Positions 18,768 through 26,682 are shown, counted from the stretch's first letter. The stretch is DNA of 64,000 bases from Aminobacter ciceronei (GCF_014138625.1 NZ_JACJHY010000013.1:90953-154952), one strand, 5' to 3'. Translations and numbers: made by a program. The notes: generated from the sequence alone by a model not told the origin.

Positions 18768-19150
18768 GACTTTTTCCCTTTCTTCTTCGCTTCAGTGGTT
18801 TCGGATGGTTTGGCCGCCGCGGCCTGGTCCTCGGCGACGAGCAGGGCTTCGAGGACGTCGAACTGCTGGTTCCAGAATTTCTCGTAGTGCCGCATCCACT
18901 CGACGCCGGCATGCATCGGCATGGCGTCGAGGCTGCAGACATGGGTGCGCCCCTGCACGCTGCGGCGCACCAGCCCGGCCTTCTCCAGCACCTTGATGTG
19001 CTTGGAGGCGGCGGCCAGCGTCATGTCGAAGGGTGCGGCAAGGTCGCCGACATTGCGCGGCCCCTTGGCCAGCCCCTGGAGCATCGCCCGGCGGGTCGGA
19101 TCGGACAGCGCGTGGAAGATCGCGTCAAGATGTTCGGAATGCTCAACCAT
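18764..19150 (-). CDS. ArsR/SmtB-family winged-helix regulator (SdpR-like)
   Basis: 128-residue repressor. The HTH core runs DAIFHALSDPTRRAMLQGL, DLAAPFDMTLAAASKHIKVL, GLVRRSVQGRTHVCSLDA. No metal-binding CxC is present, so it belongs to the non-metal branch that controls AHSA1 genes. The ATG at 19150 lies inside the second copy of a direct repeat and only 7 bp from a -10 hexamer; no ribosome site precedes it. It heads a three-gene operon with the SRPBCC and SDR genes. Confidence 0.88.
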   Translation of the reverse strand: MVEHSEHLDAIFHALSDPTRRAMLQGLAKGPRNVGDLAAPFDMTLAAASKHIKVLEKAGLVRRSVQGRTHVCSLDAMPMHAGVEWMRHYEKFWNQQFDVLEALLVAEDQAAAAKPSETTEAKKKGKKS

Positions 19151-19200
19151 AAGGTATAATATATGGCCGCGAATCCGAATAGTCAACCATTCGGTATAAT
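19148..19200 (-). promoter_or_regulatory. Probable leaderless promoter and repeated operator of the ArsR operon
   Basis: On the minus strand TTGACT (19186-19181) and TATATT (19163-19158) are separated by exactly 17 bp, close to the sigma-70 consensus. Only 7 bases separate the -10 from the ATG, so transcription should start at or one base before the start codon. Two copies of ATTATACC-NN-ATGGTTGA (complement of 19184-19200 and 19144-19160) overlap the -35 and the start codon respectively. They are good candidates for autorepressor sites. Confidence 0.7.
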
Positions 19201-19211
19201 GTTTTCCGGGA

Positions 19212-20672
19212 CTACTTGCCGTTGCGCTCCAGCCGGTCGAGGAACCATTGGGTCAGGCGCACCCAGACCTCGTCCTTCTCGCCGGAGTCCTCGACGCCGT
19301 GGTCGAGGTTGGGATTGTCGTTGACCTCGATGACGAAGACGCCCTCCTTGGTCTCCTTGAGGTCGACACCGTAGAGCCCGTCGCCGATGCAGCGCGCGGC
19401 GCGCACGGCGGTGTCGATGACATGGACCGGCGCATGCTTCAGCGTGAACGTCTTGATGCCGCCCTCGTCGGGCTTGCCGGCGCGGTCGTGGTTGACGATC
19501 TGCCAGTGCTTCTTGGCCATCAGATAGTGGATCGCAAACAGCGGCTGGCCGCCGAGCACGCCGACACGCCAGTCATAGTGCGTCGGCATGAATTTCTGCG
19601 CGATCAACAAGTCGGAATCCTCGAGCCAGGCGGTTGCCAGCGCCTTCAGCTCGTCGAAATTGGACGCCTTCTTGACGCCGCGCGAGAACGAGCTGTCCGG
19701 TATCTTCAGCACCAGCGGAAAGCCGAGCGTTTCGGCGGCAAGCTTAAGGTCCGAGACGCCGGCGATCATCACAGTCGGCGGCACCGGCACGTTGTTGTAG
19801 GTCATCAGCTCGTTGAGATAGACCTTGTTGGTGCAGCGGATCATCGACAGCGGATCGTCGATGACAGGCATGCCCTCCTGCTGCGCCCGGCGGGCGAAGC
19901 GGTAGGTGTGGTTGGAGATCGAGGTCGTCTCGCGGATCAGGAGCGCGTCGTAATTGGCGAGCTTGGCCAGGTCCTTTTTGGTGATCGGCTCGACCTCGAC
20001 GCCCATCTTCTCGGCGATACGGGCCCAGTAGCGCAGCGACGATATCTCCGACGGCGGCAGTTGCTCGTTGGGGTCGATCAGCGTGGCGAAGGTGTAGCGC
20101 GAGGGCGTGCGCGCCTTGGTGTCGCGCCACTCCCGGCTGGTATAGGTCTCGAGCGCCGCAACGAAGCGCTTCTTGTCGGCATCGTCGAGCCGGCCGAGTG
20201 CGGCAAAACCTATTCTGTGGATCGAGGCCCATTCGCCGTCCTTGATCGCCACCTCCAGCGCCGGCGCACGGAACCAGTCGAACAGCAGCCTGCTGAAGCG
20301 ATCCCAGGCCTTGGACGGGCCGATGCCGAAAAAGATCGTCACCTTGGCCGGAAACGAGCCGCCGAGATCCTTGCGGCACTTGTTCAGCGCCAGCTCCAGT
20401 TCGGGCAGCGCGTTTTCATAGAGCTTGCGTTCCGACAGGTCGATCATCGTCTCGACCGTCGGGATCACCTTGTGGCCGCGCGAGCCGGCCAGCAGCGAGG
20501 CGTAATAGCCCCGGCTCTGATAGGCATAACGGTTCGACAGGTTGATGATCTTCGGCCGCTGGCCGCGAAACAGCGCGGGGTGGGCGAGATAGTCGCGGTT
20601 GGTGATGATCTTGTGCGGCGTCGCCGTCTGGTCGAGATCGCTTTGGCGGCCGGTAAGAATGACCCAGGTCAT
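19212..20672 (-). CDS. RimK-family ATP-grasp ligase with RLAN N-terminal domain
   Basis: 486 residues. The first ~200 form the RLAN (RimK-like ATP-grasp N-terminal) domain with NRDYLAHPALFRGQRPKIIN and LSNRYAYQSRGYYASLLAG. After a linker, the ATP-grasp ligase begins at RETTSISNHTYRFARRAQQE. It contains PLVLKIPDSSFSRGV (nucleotide loop), DWRVGVLGGQPLFA and VFVIEVNDNPNLDHG with the Mg ligands E-x-N-x-N-P. Such enzymes ligate amino acids to a peptide or small molecule. It overlaps the GNAT-C39 gene upstream by ATGA, a conserved pairing predicted to act in peptide synthesis or modification. Confidence 0.87.
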   Translation of the reverse strand: MTWVILTGRQSDLDQTATPHKIITNRDYLAHPALFRGQRPKIINLSNRYAYQSRGYYASLLAGSRGHKVIPTVETMIDLSERKLYENALPELELALNKCRKDLGGSFPAKVTIFFGIGPSKAWDRFSRLLFDWFRAPALEVAIKDGEWASIHRIGFAALGRLDDADKKRFVAALETYTSREWRDTKARTPSRYTFATLIDPNEQLPPSEISSLRYWARIAEKMGVEVEPITKKDLAKLANYDALLIRETTSISNHTYRFARRAQQEGMPVIDDPLSMIRCTNKVYLNELMTYNNVPVPPTVMIAGVSDLKLAAETLGFPLVLKIPDSSFSRGVKKASNFDELKALATAWLEDSDLLIAQKFMPTHYDWRVGVLGGQPLFAIHYLMAKKHWQIVNHDRAGKPDEGGIKTFTLKHAPVHVIDTAVRAARCIGDGLYGVDLKETKEGVFVIEVNDNPNLDHGVEDSGEKDEVWVRLTQWFLDRLERNGK

Positions 20673-21775
20673 CGTTTCGAAGGCTTTCCGAGAGTGATGG
20701 CGGCGCGCAGGCCGTCGCGGCCGAACTGCGCCATGCGCATGAAGATGTCGTAGGGGACGGGAATGTTGGCGGCGTCCGACGCCGTCTCGCGCTGCTCGTC
20801 CTCGATCCAGGGGTCATGGATCAGGATGTGGCCGCCATCGTCGCCGATGGCCAGCACCCAGTGCGGCACCTTCTTGCCGAACATCAGGAAGCCCGAGATC
20901 AGCACCAGCACCAGCTTGCCCTGAGCCAGCCTTGCCCTGATGTCGTCGAGCGCGAAGGGACGGTAGGTCACGGGGATGGCGTATTTCTCGGCGCGGGCGC
21001 GAAAATCGGCCTGGGCCAGCTCCATCACCCGACGCTTTTCGGCTGTTCGCACCGACTGCAGGAACAAGGCGCCTTCGGCCGAGACGAAGATCTCGGCGCC
21101 AAGCCCGGCCTCGTGCCCTGCCACCGCCAGCCCGAACGGCTCGCAGCCGCCCGGCCCCGACATCATGAAGATGGTGGTCGCCTCACGCCACAGCCTGACC
21201 TCCATCACCGGGTCGGGTACGAATGTGCGGTCGAAATTGGCCATCGCCATCATCAGGCAGCACGGGCCGCAGGTGAAATCACAGGTCTGGGCGTAGAACG
21301 GCACCCTGGTTGCCACGGGCACGTCGCCGCGCAGCGTCTTTTCGTAGCGAAGCGCCGTCATGCCGTCTTCGTAATAGTCGGGCTCGTGGCCGATCCGGCG
21401 GTAGCCGTTCTTTTCATAGAGGCCGATAGCGCGGGCATTGTCCTGGCGCACCTCGAGCCTCAGCAGCATGCGGCCATGCCCGTAGGCGACGTCTTCGGCG
21501 GCATCAAGCAGCAGGCGGCCGATGCCCTTGCCGCCGAAGTCGGGGGCGATGGCAAAGGAATAGAGCCGGGCGACGCCGCTGCCCTTGCGAAACAGCACCA
21601 TGGCGTAACCGGCAAGGCGGCCGTCGATCTCGGCGACGAGCGCCTCGGCGGTTTCGTGATCGATCAGCTGGCGGAAGGAGCGGCGCGAGATCCTGTCGCC
21701 CGGAAAGACGGCGTTCTCGATGGCGACGAGCGCATCGACATCTTCAGCGCGGGCCGTACGAATGTCGGCAGCCAT
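20669..21775 (-). CDS. GNAT acetyltransferase - C39-like peptidase fusion
   Basis: 368 residues. The N-terminal ~150 are a GNAT domain: LYSFAIAPDFGGKGIGRLLL (acetyl-CoA loop GGKGIG) and ARAIGLYEKNGYRRIG. The C-terminal ~200 form a papain-like C39 peptidase: catalytic Cys in YAQTCDFTCGPCCLMMAM (about residue 169-172), His in KKVPHWVLAIGDD (about 304) and Asp in ILIHDPW (about 320). Both half-enzymes keep their active residues. It probably acts with the overlapping RimK gene; the substrate is unknown. It precedes a long repeat-rich gap. Confidence 0.85.
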   Translation of the reverse strand: MAADIRTARAEDVDALVAIENAVFPGDRISRRSFRQLIDHETAEALVAEIDGRLAGYAMVLFRKGSGVARLYSFAIAPDFGGKGIGRLLLDAAEDVAYGHGRMLLRLEVRQDNARAIGLYEKNGYRRIGHEPDYYEDGMTALRYEKTLRGDVPVATRVPFYAQTCDFTCGPCCLMMAMANFDRTFVPDPVMEVRLWREATTIFMMSGPGGCEPFGLAVAGHEAGLGAEIFVSAEGALFLQSVRTAEKRRVMELAQADFRARAEKYAIPVTYRPFALDDIRARLAQGKLVLVLISGFLMFGKKVPHWVLAIGDDGGHILIHDPWIEDEQRETASDAANIPVPYDIFMRMAQFGRDGLRAAITLGKPSKR

Positions 21776-21925
21776 CTGGTCCTGAGAACCTCGTCTGGGC
21801 AGGAGGAGCCCTGAAGGAATGACCTGCGAAGCGCTGGCGCGCGCCGCATTTGCCCTGCGCAGTCACGCCTCGATTCGGGCCTTATTGTGTCATGGGCGGC
21901 GGCCGGTCGGGCATATGAATCTCAT

Positions 21926-21937
21926 GGGGGGGGGGGG
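21926..21937 (+). repeat. Homopolymeric G tract (12 G)
   Basis: Twelve consecutive G in an intergenic region (after CTCAT, before ATGGTGAAATC). Such a tract is prone to slippage and to sequencing error. It lies about 150 bp upstream of the GNAT-C39/RimK operon start, so length changes could in principle alter the spacing of upstream control sequences. Confidence 0.9.
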
Positions 21938-21979
21938 ATGGTGAAATCAGTGGTGCCGCCCCCCTGTTTCCGGCCTCGC

Positions 21980-22179
21980 CAACTGGTGATCGCCGTGTCG
22001 TGGTGGATGGATGAAGCCGTTGCCATCACTCCCGGCTTGAACCTGATGCGTGTGGCCACTCGACTGTCACGGCATGGCAGCTGGTGATCGCCATGTTGCG
22101 CATGTGGATGATCTGCAAAGCCGTTGCCGTCTCTCCCGGCTTCTCCTGATGGCATGTGGCCGTTCGACGGTCACGGCCT
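21980..22179 (+). repeat. Degenerate tandem duplication, ~100-bp unit, two copies
   Basis: Copy 1 (21980-22077) and copy 2 (22078-22179) share CTGGTGATCGCC, GCCGTTGCC, CTCCCGGCTT, CCTGATG, GTGGCC and the ending CGAC-GTCACGGC-TGG. The sequence between these blocks has diverged by substitutions and small indels. The end of copy 2 abuts the foldback element. Confidence 0.75.
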
Positions 22180-22380
22180 GGATCCTAGGGTCTACGCAGT
22201 TCGCTGCGCTCCCTGCTTCGCCCTGGGATGACGAAGGCGTAGACGTTGTCGGCCAATCTCCGACGCTTGGCTCAAGGCTTCCGCCAACAGGAAACGTTGG
22301 CGATTGGCGGAGCGCTCCCGCACCTTCGTCATCCTAGGGCGGAGCAGGAGCGCAGCTCCGTCGCGGAGACCCTAGGATCC
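22180..22380. repeat. Foldback repeat with ~60-bp inverted ends (family 2)
   Basis: Starts GGATCCTAGGGTCTACGCAG and ends with the complement-like GTCGCGGAGACCCTAGGATC. Matching inner blocks are GCTGCGCTCC-TGCT-CGCCCT-GGATGACGAAGG on the left and their inverse on the right. The loop contains GTTGGCGATTGGCGGAGCGC. It is a 201-bp element that could fold back on itself; no transposase or nuclease gene is adjacent. Confidence 0.8.
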
Positions 22381-22556
22381 TGTGTGTTGCGCTTGGTGTA
22401 GACTGAATGCGGAGAGGGCAGAAGAAAGATCACCTGTTTGCTCCGCTTGAACACAGTTGCCATGCCGTGACCTCCCAACGACCGCAAGCCGTCAGGATGG
22501 AGCCACTACGATCAACAGAAACACGCACTCCGAAAGCACGACCAACCGCGCCACCC

Positions 22557-23345
22557 TCAAGTCCGCGCCGCGCCGGCGATCAGCTGCTTGTAGGCGTTCC
22601 TGGCGACCGTTCCCATCTGCTCGGGCGGCAGCGTGCCGACGATGGCGCAGCCATAACCTTCATCCTGCCAGTAGACGGCCTCGGGGCCGCCACTCGCCAG
22701 GGTGAAGGTGCCCTTGCTCCGCTCGGTGCCTTCGGCCACGACATAGACCGAGATGCGGTTGCCGTCGGCGTCGGCATAAAGCATCAGCGCTGCGGTGGCG
22801 CCATCCGCCGGCACCAGGCGCCCGCCAAGCAGCGTGAAGCCGTCCTTGCTGAGATCGGGTGCCACCAGGGTGAGGCCGGTGCGCTTGGAGAGCCAGCCGG
22901 TCAGATAGGCCTGGTCGCTGCCGTCGACCTCGACCGGCCGGTTCTTGTCTGAAGCAAAGGTCTGGTGGGCGGCGATTGCCAGCTGCGCCATGCGGTCGTC
23001 GGAATCGCCGCCCATGCCAAGGCCGCTCATGCCGGCAAGATAGCCGCCGAGACCGCCTGCGATGAGCAATGAAGCTGCCGCCACCATGCGCCACCACGGC
23101 GTCGCCTGCTTGCGCCTCGGCCCCTCGCCATTGACCGCCGTTACCAGCCGTGCCGGCACCGGCTCCTCGAGCACGCCGGCAAACAGGTTGCGCAAGGCGG
23201 CGTTGTCGGCGGCATAACGCAGGCTCCTCGCCTTCATGTCGGGATTGGCTTCCAGCCAGATCTGATAGGCGGCGCGCTCGTCTTCGGGCAGCTCGCCATC
23301 GAGAGCCAGATGAATGTCACGGTCGGTGAAGCTGCGCGCGCTCAT
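22557..23345 (-). CDS. Anti-sigma factor, single membrane span
   Basis: 262 residues. The N-terminal cytoplasmic part starts MSARSFTDRDIHLALDGELP, with EDERAAYQIWLEANPD, typical of anti-sigma domains binding ECF sigma factors. One membrane helix lies at about 87-106 (MVAAASLLIAGGLGGYLAGM), followed by a ~155-residue periplasmic domain containing WLSKRTGLTL, GGRLVPADG and VYWQDEGYGCAIVGTLP. The ATG at 23345 overlaps the sigma stop as ATGA; a much longer open frame in the same phase overlaps the sigma gene and is not used. Confidence 0.87.
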   Translation of the reverse strand: MSARSFTDRDIHLALDGELPEDERAAYQIWLEANPDMKARSLRYAADNAALRNLFAGVLEEPVPARLVTAVNGEGPRRKQATPWWRMVAAASLLIAGGLGGYLAGMSGLGMGGDSDDRMAQLAIAAHQTFASDKNRPVEVDGSDQAYLTGWLSKRTGLTLVAPDLSKDGFTLLGGRLVPADGATAALMLYADADGNRISVYVVAEGTERSKGTFTLASGGPEAVYWQDEGYGCAIVGTLPPEQMGTVARNAYKQLIAGAART

Positions 23346-23860
23346 TTCTCGACGATCCTTATCGCCCGCCGGCGTGCCTGGTCGTCTAGCAGCCCGCGCA
23401 GTTCCTCGCGGCCACGCGCGATGCGCGACATCAGCGTGCCGGCCGGCACGCCGAGCATGGTTGCGGCCTCGGCATAAGAAAAACCTTCGATCGCCACCAT
23501 CACCAGTGCCGCGCGCCGGTCGGGGCTGATCTGCTGCAACGCGTCGACGATCTCGCGCGAGGCGACGCTCTCGGCCTGGATCGCCGGCGTTGCCAGCGCC
23601 TCGCTTGCCTCGAGCGGCAGGATCGCCGCTTCGCCGCGGCGGCTGACCTTGCGCATCTGGTCGATGAAGAGATGATGCATGATGGTAAACAGCCACCTCC
23701 TGGGGCTTTCTCCTGTTCGCCAGTTGTCCATGCGCAAAAGCGCGCGCTCGAGACTGTCCTGGACAAGATCGTCGGCGGAATCGCGGTCGCGCAGCAGCGC
23801 CCTGGCATAGCGGCGCAGGCGGGGGATTTCCTGAAGTATCGCTGCCTTCTTGTCGTCCAT
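23342..23860 (-). CDS. ECF-type RNA polymerase sigma factor
   Basis: 172-residue extracytoplasmic-function sigma factor. Region 2 is LRRYARALLRDRDSADDLVQ, DSLERALLRMDNWRTGESPR, W-L-F-T-I-M-H-H-L-F-I-D. Region 4 is QQISPDRRAALVMVAIEGFS, Y-A-E-A-A-T-M-L-G-V-P-A-G-T-L-M-S-R-I. It is co-transcribed with its membrane anti-sigma factor. The ATG at 23860 (MDDKKAAI) is favoured because region 2 begins shortly after it; no obvious self-recognised GGAAC-type promoter was found upstream. Confidence 0.9.
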   Translation of the reverse strand: MDDKKAAILQEIPRLRRYARALLRDRDSADDLVQDSLERALLRMDNWRTGESPRRWLFTIMHHLFIDQMRKVSRRGEAAILPLEASEALATPAIQAESVASREIVDALQQISPDRRAALVMVAIEGFSYAEAATMLGVPAGTLMSRIARGREELRGLLDDQARRRAIRIVEK

Positions 23861-24107
23861 GAGCCGGGATCGCAAGCCGTCCTCTTCCACGCCGATTGAA
23901 CGCGCCCAATTGAACGCGGCTTGTCGGCGCTGCGCAAGCACCCGGCCACGGCTTTCGCCACCCCGGCCACCCAAGCGCACAACTAACGAATGGCTGCGCT
24001 ATTCTCTTCCCGACACATCAGAAATCTTGAACCATTTCCCTAGTTCAATTGATTTTGAACATCGCGGCGGATCGGGTAAAAACACTCCACTCACGGGAGA
24101 TTTGACG

Positions 24108-25349
24108 ATGACGGCAGCGGCGGTGAACACCAGGTCGGGGTCGAAAATACCCTGGCTCATCATCATTTGTGGCTGCCTGATCGCAGCGCTGACCTTTGGC
24201 CCGCGCTCGGCGATGGGCTTCTTCCAGCTGCCGATGCTTGCGGAAAAGGGCTGGGACCGCACCACCTTCGGCCTCGCCATGGCTATCCAGAACCTGTGCT
24301 GGGGCCTCGGCCAGCCGATCTTCGGCGCCATCGCCGACCGTTTCGGCAGCTGGCGCGTGCTGACGCTGGGTGCCGTGCTTTATGCGCTCGGCCTCTATCT
24401 GATGGCTCATGCCGACAGCGCCGGCATGCTGCATCTTGGCGGCGGCGTGCTCGTCGGCCTCGGTGTTGCCGCCGGCTCGTTCAGCATCGTGCTGGCCGCC
24501 TTCGCCCGCAACACCAACCCGCAGAACCGCTCGATCGTGTTCGGCATCGGCACCGCCGCCGGTTCCGCCGGCATGTTCATCTTCGCCCCGATCAGCCAGG
24601 GCCTGATCGACGCCTATGGCTGGTCCGACACGCTGGTCTACATGTCGATCGCCATGCTGGTGATCCCGGTGCTGGCGATCCCGCTTGTCGGCAATTCGCG
24701 CTCCGGCAAGGTCTCGCAGGCGGAGGTCGAGCAGACGCTCGGTCAGGCGCTGTCGGAAGCCTTCGGCCACAGAAGCTACCTTCTGCTGGTCTCCGGCTTC
24801 TTCGTCTGCGGTTTCCAGGTCGCCTTCATCACCGCCCATTTCCCGGCCTATATCAGGGACATCGGCATCGATGCGCGTTACGCCGTGATCGCGCTGGCGC
24901 TGATCGGCTTCTTCAACGTCATCGGCTCGCTCGCCTCCGGCGTCATCGGCCAGAAATACTCCAAGCCGCATTTCCTCGCCTGGATCTATCTCGCTCGCTC
25001 GGCGCTGGTGACCGCCTTCCTGCTGCTGCCGCAGACGCCGACATCAGTCGTCGTCTTCGCCATCATCATGGGCCTGTTGTGGCTGTCGACGGTGCCGCCG
25101 ACAAACGGCCTTGTCGCCATCATGTTCGGCACCCGCCATCTCGGCATGCTCGGCGGCATCGTCTTCTTCTCGCACCAGATCGGCTCATTCCTCGGCGTCT
25201 GGCTCGGCGGCTATCTCTACGACCATTTCGGGTCCTACGACCCGGTCTGGTGGCTCGGTGTGATCCTTGGCCTGTTTGCCGCCGCCGTGCACTGGCCGAT
25301 CAAGGAACGCCCGGTCGCGCGGCCGGCGGTGCTGGCCCCGGCGGAGTGA
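24108..25349 (+). CDS. MFS transporter (oxalate/formate antiporter-like branch)
   Basis: 413-residue 12-segment major facilitator. The loop 2-3 motif is GAIADRFGSWRVL (G-x3-D-R-x-G-x-R/W). Segments include PRSAMGFFQLPMLAEKGWDR at the start and MFGTRHLGMLGGIVFFSHQI in segment 10, a feature of the OFA-like/monocarboxylate branch. Substrate cannot be read but a small carboxylate is plausible. The start at 24108 follows CGGGAGATTTGACG. It is divergent from the sigma factor. Confidence 0.85.
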   Translation: MTAAAVNTRSGSKIPWLIIICGCLIAALTFGPRSAMGFFQLPMLAEKGWDRTTFGLAMAIQNLCWGLGQPIFGAIADRFGSWRVLTLGAVLYALGLYLMAHADSAGMLHLGGGVLVGLGVAAGSFSIVLAAFARNTNPQNRSIVFGIGTAAGSAGMFIFAPISQGLIDAYGWSDTLVYMSIAMLVIPVLAIPLVGNSRSGKVSQAEVEQTLGQALSEAFGHRSYLLLVSGFFVCGFQVAFITAHFPAYIRDIGIDARYAVIALALIGFFNVIGSLASGVIGQKYSKPHFLAWIYLARSALVTAFLLLPQTPTSVVVFAIIMGLLWLSTVPPTNGLVAIMFGTRHLGMLGGIVFFSHQIGSFLGVWLGGYLYDHFGSYDPVWWLGVILGLFAAAVHWPIKERPVARPAVLAPAE

Positions 25350-25403
25350 TCTGCCCATTGGCCTGGCGACCCGCGTCAGGCCAACTTGGCTAGGCAAGAT
25401 CGG

Positions 25404-25829
25404 TCAGGCCAGATCGGTCCTGGAAAAGTCGTTGCCCTTGTAGAGCAGTCCGGCACCGAGCGAGATGGCGCAGGCATAGGCAAAACAGTCGCCGAAATTG
25501 AGGTCGGCCGGATGGCCTACCGCCTTGCCGTAGCGCATGCCGGCATCGATGGCGAGCGAACCGACATCGCCTGAGATCGCCATGTCCAGCGCCCCGATCT
25601 CGACAATGAAGTCATCGACCAGTTCACGCGCCCGCTCGACGAGGTCGGGCGTCGGCTTCCGTCCCGTAGGCTCGGCGGCAGCGCGAGCCAAGGCCATCAC
25701 CGCCTCGAAGCGAACAAGTGGCGAAACATGAAAGGCGCTGGGCAGGTCGCCCAGCCGCTTGACCAGCTCTTCCCAGCCGGCTTCCTGGTTCAGTATGGCG
25801 ACGATGACCGACGCATCGACGAACATCAT
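25404..25829 (-). CDS. vapC: PIN-domain ribonuclease toxin, VapC family
   Basis: 141 residues with the acidic PIN active site: Asp in MMFVDASVIVAIL, Glu in LVRFEAVMALARA, Asp in LNFGDCFAYACAIS and Asp near the end in LYKGNDFSRTD. VapC toxins cut specific RNAs, often initiator tRNA. The stop of the antitoxin gene overlaps the ATG at 25829 (ATGA); the next codon is also ATG (25826), and an earlier Met at 25841 would lie inside vapB. Function as a toxin is inferred. Confidence 0.88.
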   Translation of the reverse strand: MMFVDASVIVAILNQEAGWEELVKRLGDLPSAFHVSPLVRFEAVMALARAAAEPTGRKPTPDLVERARELVDDFIVEIGALDMAISGDVGSLAIDAGMRYGKAVGHPADLNFGDCFAYACAISLGAGLLYKGNDFSRTDLA

Positions 25830-26071
25830 TCGCCGTCCCACATCTCGTCGCTGAATTTCTTCATGTCGAAATCGCTGTTGGGCAGGCCGATGCCGGCAGC
25901 CCTGGCCTGCAATTTGGCCAACCGGTCGCGCAGCGGCACCTTGGCGCGGTTGCGCGCAAGTTCATGCAGAAGTGCTGTGCGCACCGCCTCAGTCTTGCTT
26001 ACGGCACCCGAGACCGCCTGCAGCTCGGCAGCCAGGGCATCGACTTCATTGTCTCTGATGTAGAGCGGCAT
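25826..26071 (-). CDS. vapB: VapB antitoxin (Rv0623-like transcription factor family)
   Basis: 81 residues: an N-terminal DNA-binding ribbon-helix-helix-like part MPLYIRDNEVDALAAELQAV, SKTEAVRTALLHEL, and a flexible C-terminal toxin-binding tail PNSDFDMKKFSDEMWDGE. It precedes and overlaps vapC. An inverted repeat (CTGAATAT/ATATTCAG) begins one base upstream of its start codon, a likely autoregulatory operator. Confidence 0.87.
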   Translation of the reverse strand: MPLYIRDNEVDALAAELQAVSGAVSKTEAVRTALLHELARNRAKVPLRDRLAKLQARAAGIGLPNSDFDMKKFSDEMWDGE

Positions 26072-26096
26072 CTGAATATTCCTTGAAGATATTCAG
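26072..26096. promoter_or_regulatory. Candidate VapB operator
   Basis: Perfect 8-bp inverted arms CTGAATAT (26072-26079) and ATATTCAG (26089-26096) with a 9-bp spacer, directly against the vapB start codon. Further copies of ATATTC-like half-sites follow at about 26110. Location and symmetry fit an autorepression site of the toxin-antitoxin complex. Confidence 0.6.
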
Positions 26097-26145
26097 ATAT
26101 CCCATTTTGCATATTCATTCAAGGTCACCACGCGACTGCCGGCCC

Positions 26146-26682
26146 TTATCGACAGTAGAAGCGCCGGCCGCCCTCGCCGATGAAGGTGTTGCTGCGGCGG
26201 TCGTAGCCGTAGCGCCGGTGGCACGGGCCGCTCCACTGGTCGCGCTGGCGATCCCGGGAATTCTGCTCGGCCACCGATCCGGCGACGATCGCGCCGACGG
26301 CGAGGCCGAGGATGCCGAGGCCGATGGCGGCTTCGGTGTCCTTGTCGCGCTTGTGGCGGTCGCGGCGATCCTGCCTGTCGCGCCAGCGCTCGCATTGGCG
26401 GCGCTCGTAGCGGTCACGCGGCCAGTCGCAGTCGATGTCGTCATCGTCGTCCCAATAGCCGCCACCGACCAGCAGCACCGGCGCGTTGCCGGTGTAGCTG
26501 CCGCCGGCCTGTGCCGGCAGGCTTGTGGGCAGGCTGCCGCCGGCCTGGGCCGGCAGGCTTGTGGGCAGGCTGCCGCCGGCCTGCGCCGGCAGGCTTGTGG
26601 GCAGGCTGCCGGCGGCCTGCGCCGGCAAGCTTGTGAGCAGGCTGGCGGCAATCGCGCAAGCCAGAATCCGTGACACGGACAT
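26146..26682 (-). CDS. Secreted protein with repeated signal-peptidase site and Arg/Asp-rich core
   Basis: 178 residues. After a hydrophobic start MSVSRILACAIAASLLTSLP come four units of a 12-residue repeat, LPTSLPAQAGGS, each offering an AQA cleavage site. Next are GGGYWDDDDDIDCDWPRDRY and RQCERWRDRQDRRDRHKRDK (strongly charged), then a glycine-rich hydrophobic segment IGLGILGLAVGAIVAGSV, and CHRRYGYDRRSNTFIGEGGR plus RFYCR at the C-terminus. The tail is reminiscent of BA14K-like envelope proteins, but I am not sure. The start at 26682 follows AAGGATGTCTC. Confidence 0.65.
   Translation of the reverse strand: MSVSRILACAIAASLLTSLPAQAAGSLPTSLPAQAGGSLPTSLPAQAGGSLPTSLPAQAGGSYTGNAPVLLVGGGYWDDDDDIDCDWPRDRYERRQCERWRDRQDRRDRHKRDKDTEAAIGLGILGLAVGAIVAGSVAEQNSRDRQRDQWSGPCHRRYGYDRRSNTFIGEGGRRFYCR
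26498..26641. repeat. 36-bp in-frame tandem repeat, four copies
   Basis: Four units of CTGCCGCCGGCCTG-GCCGG plus CAGGCTTGTGGGCAGG. Units 1-3 are nearly identical and unit 4 has four changes. In the gene on the minus strand each unit encodes a 12-residue LPTSLPAQAGGS block. The length is a multiple of three, so copy-number changes keep the frame. Confidence 0.92.

Larger units (their letters stand above)
21776..22556. other. 781-bp intergenic gap built of repeats
   Basis: No credible gene is present. In order it holds a run of 12 G (21926-21937), a degenerate tandem duplication of about 100 bp (21980-22179), a 201-bp foldback element (22180-22380) and about 175 bp of unremarkable sequence before the anti-sigma gene's 3' end. 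Small open frames here cross repeats or the G-run and show no domain or ribosome site. Confidence 0.7.

Noticed and set aside
21887..22087. 66-residue plus-strand frame across the G12 tract
   Set aside because: Runs through a homopolymer and a duplicated repeat; no ribosome site or domain.
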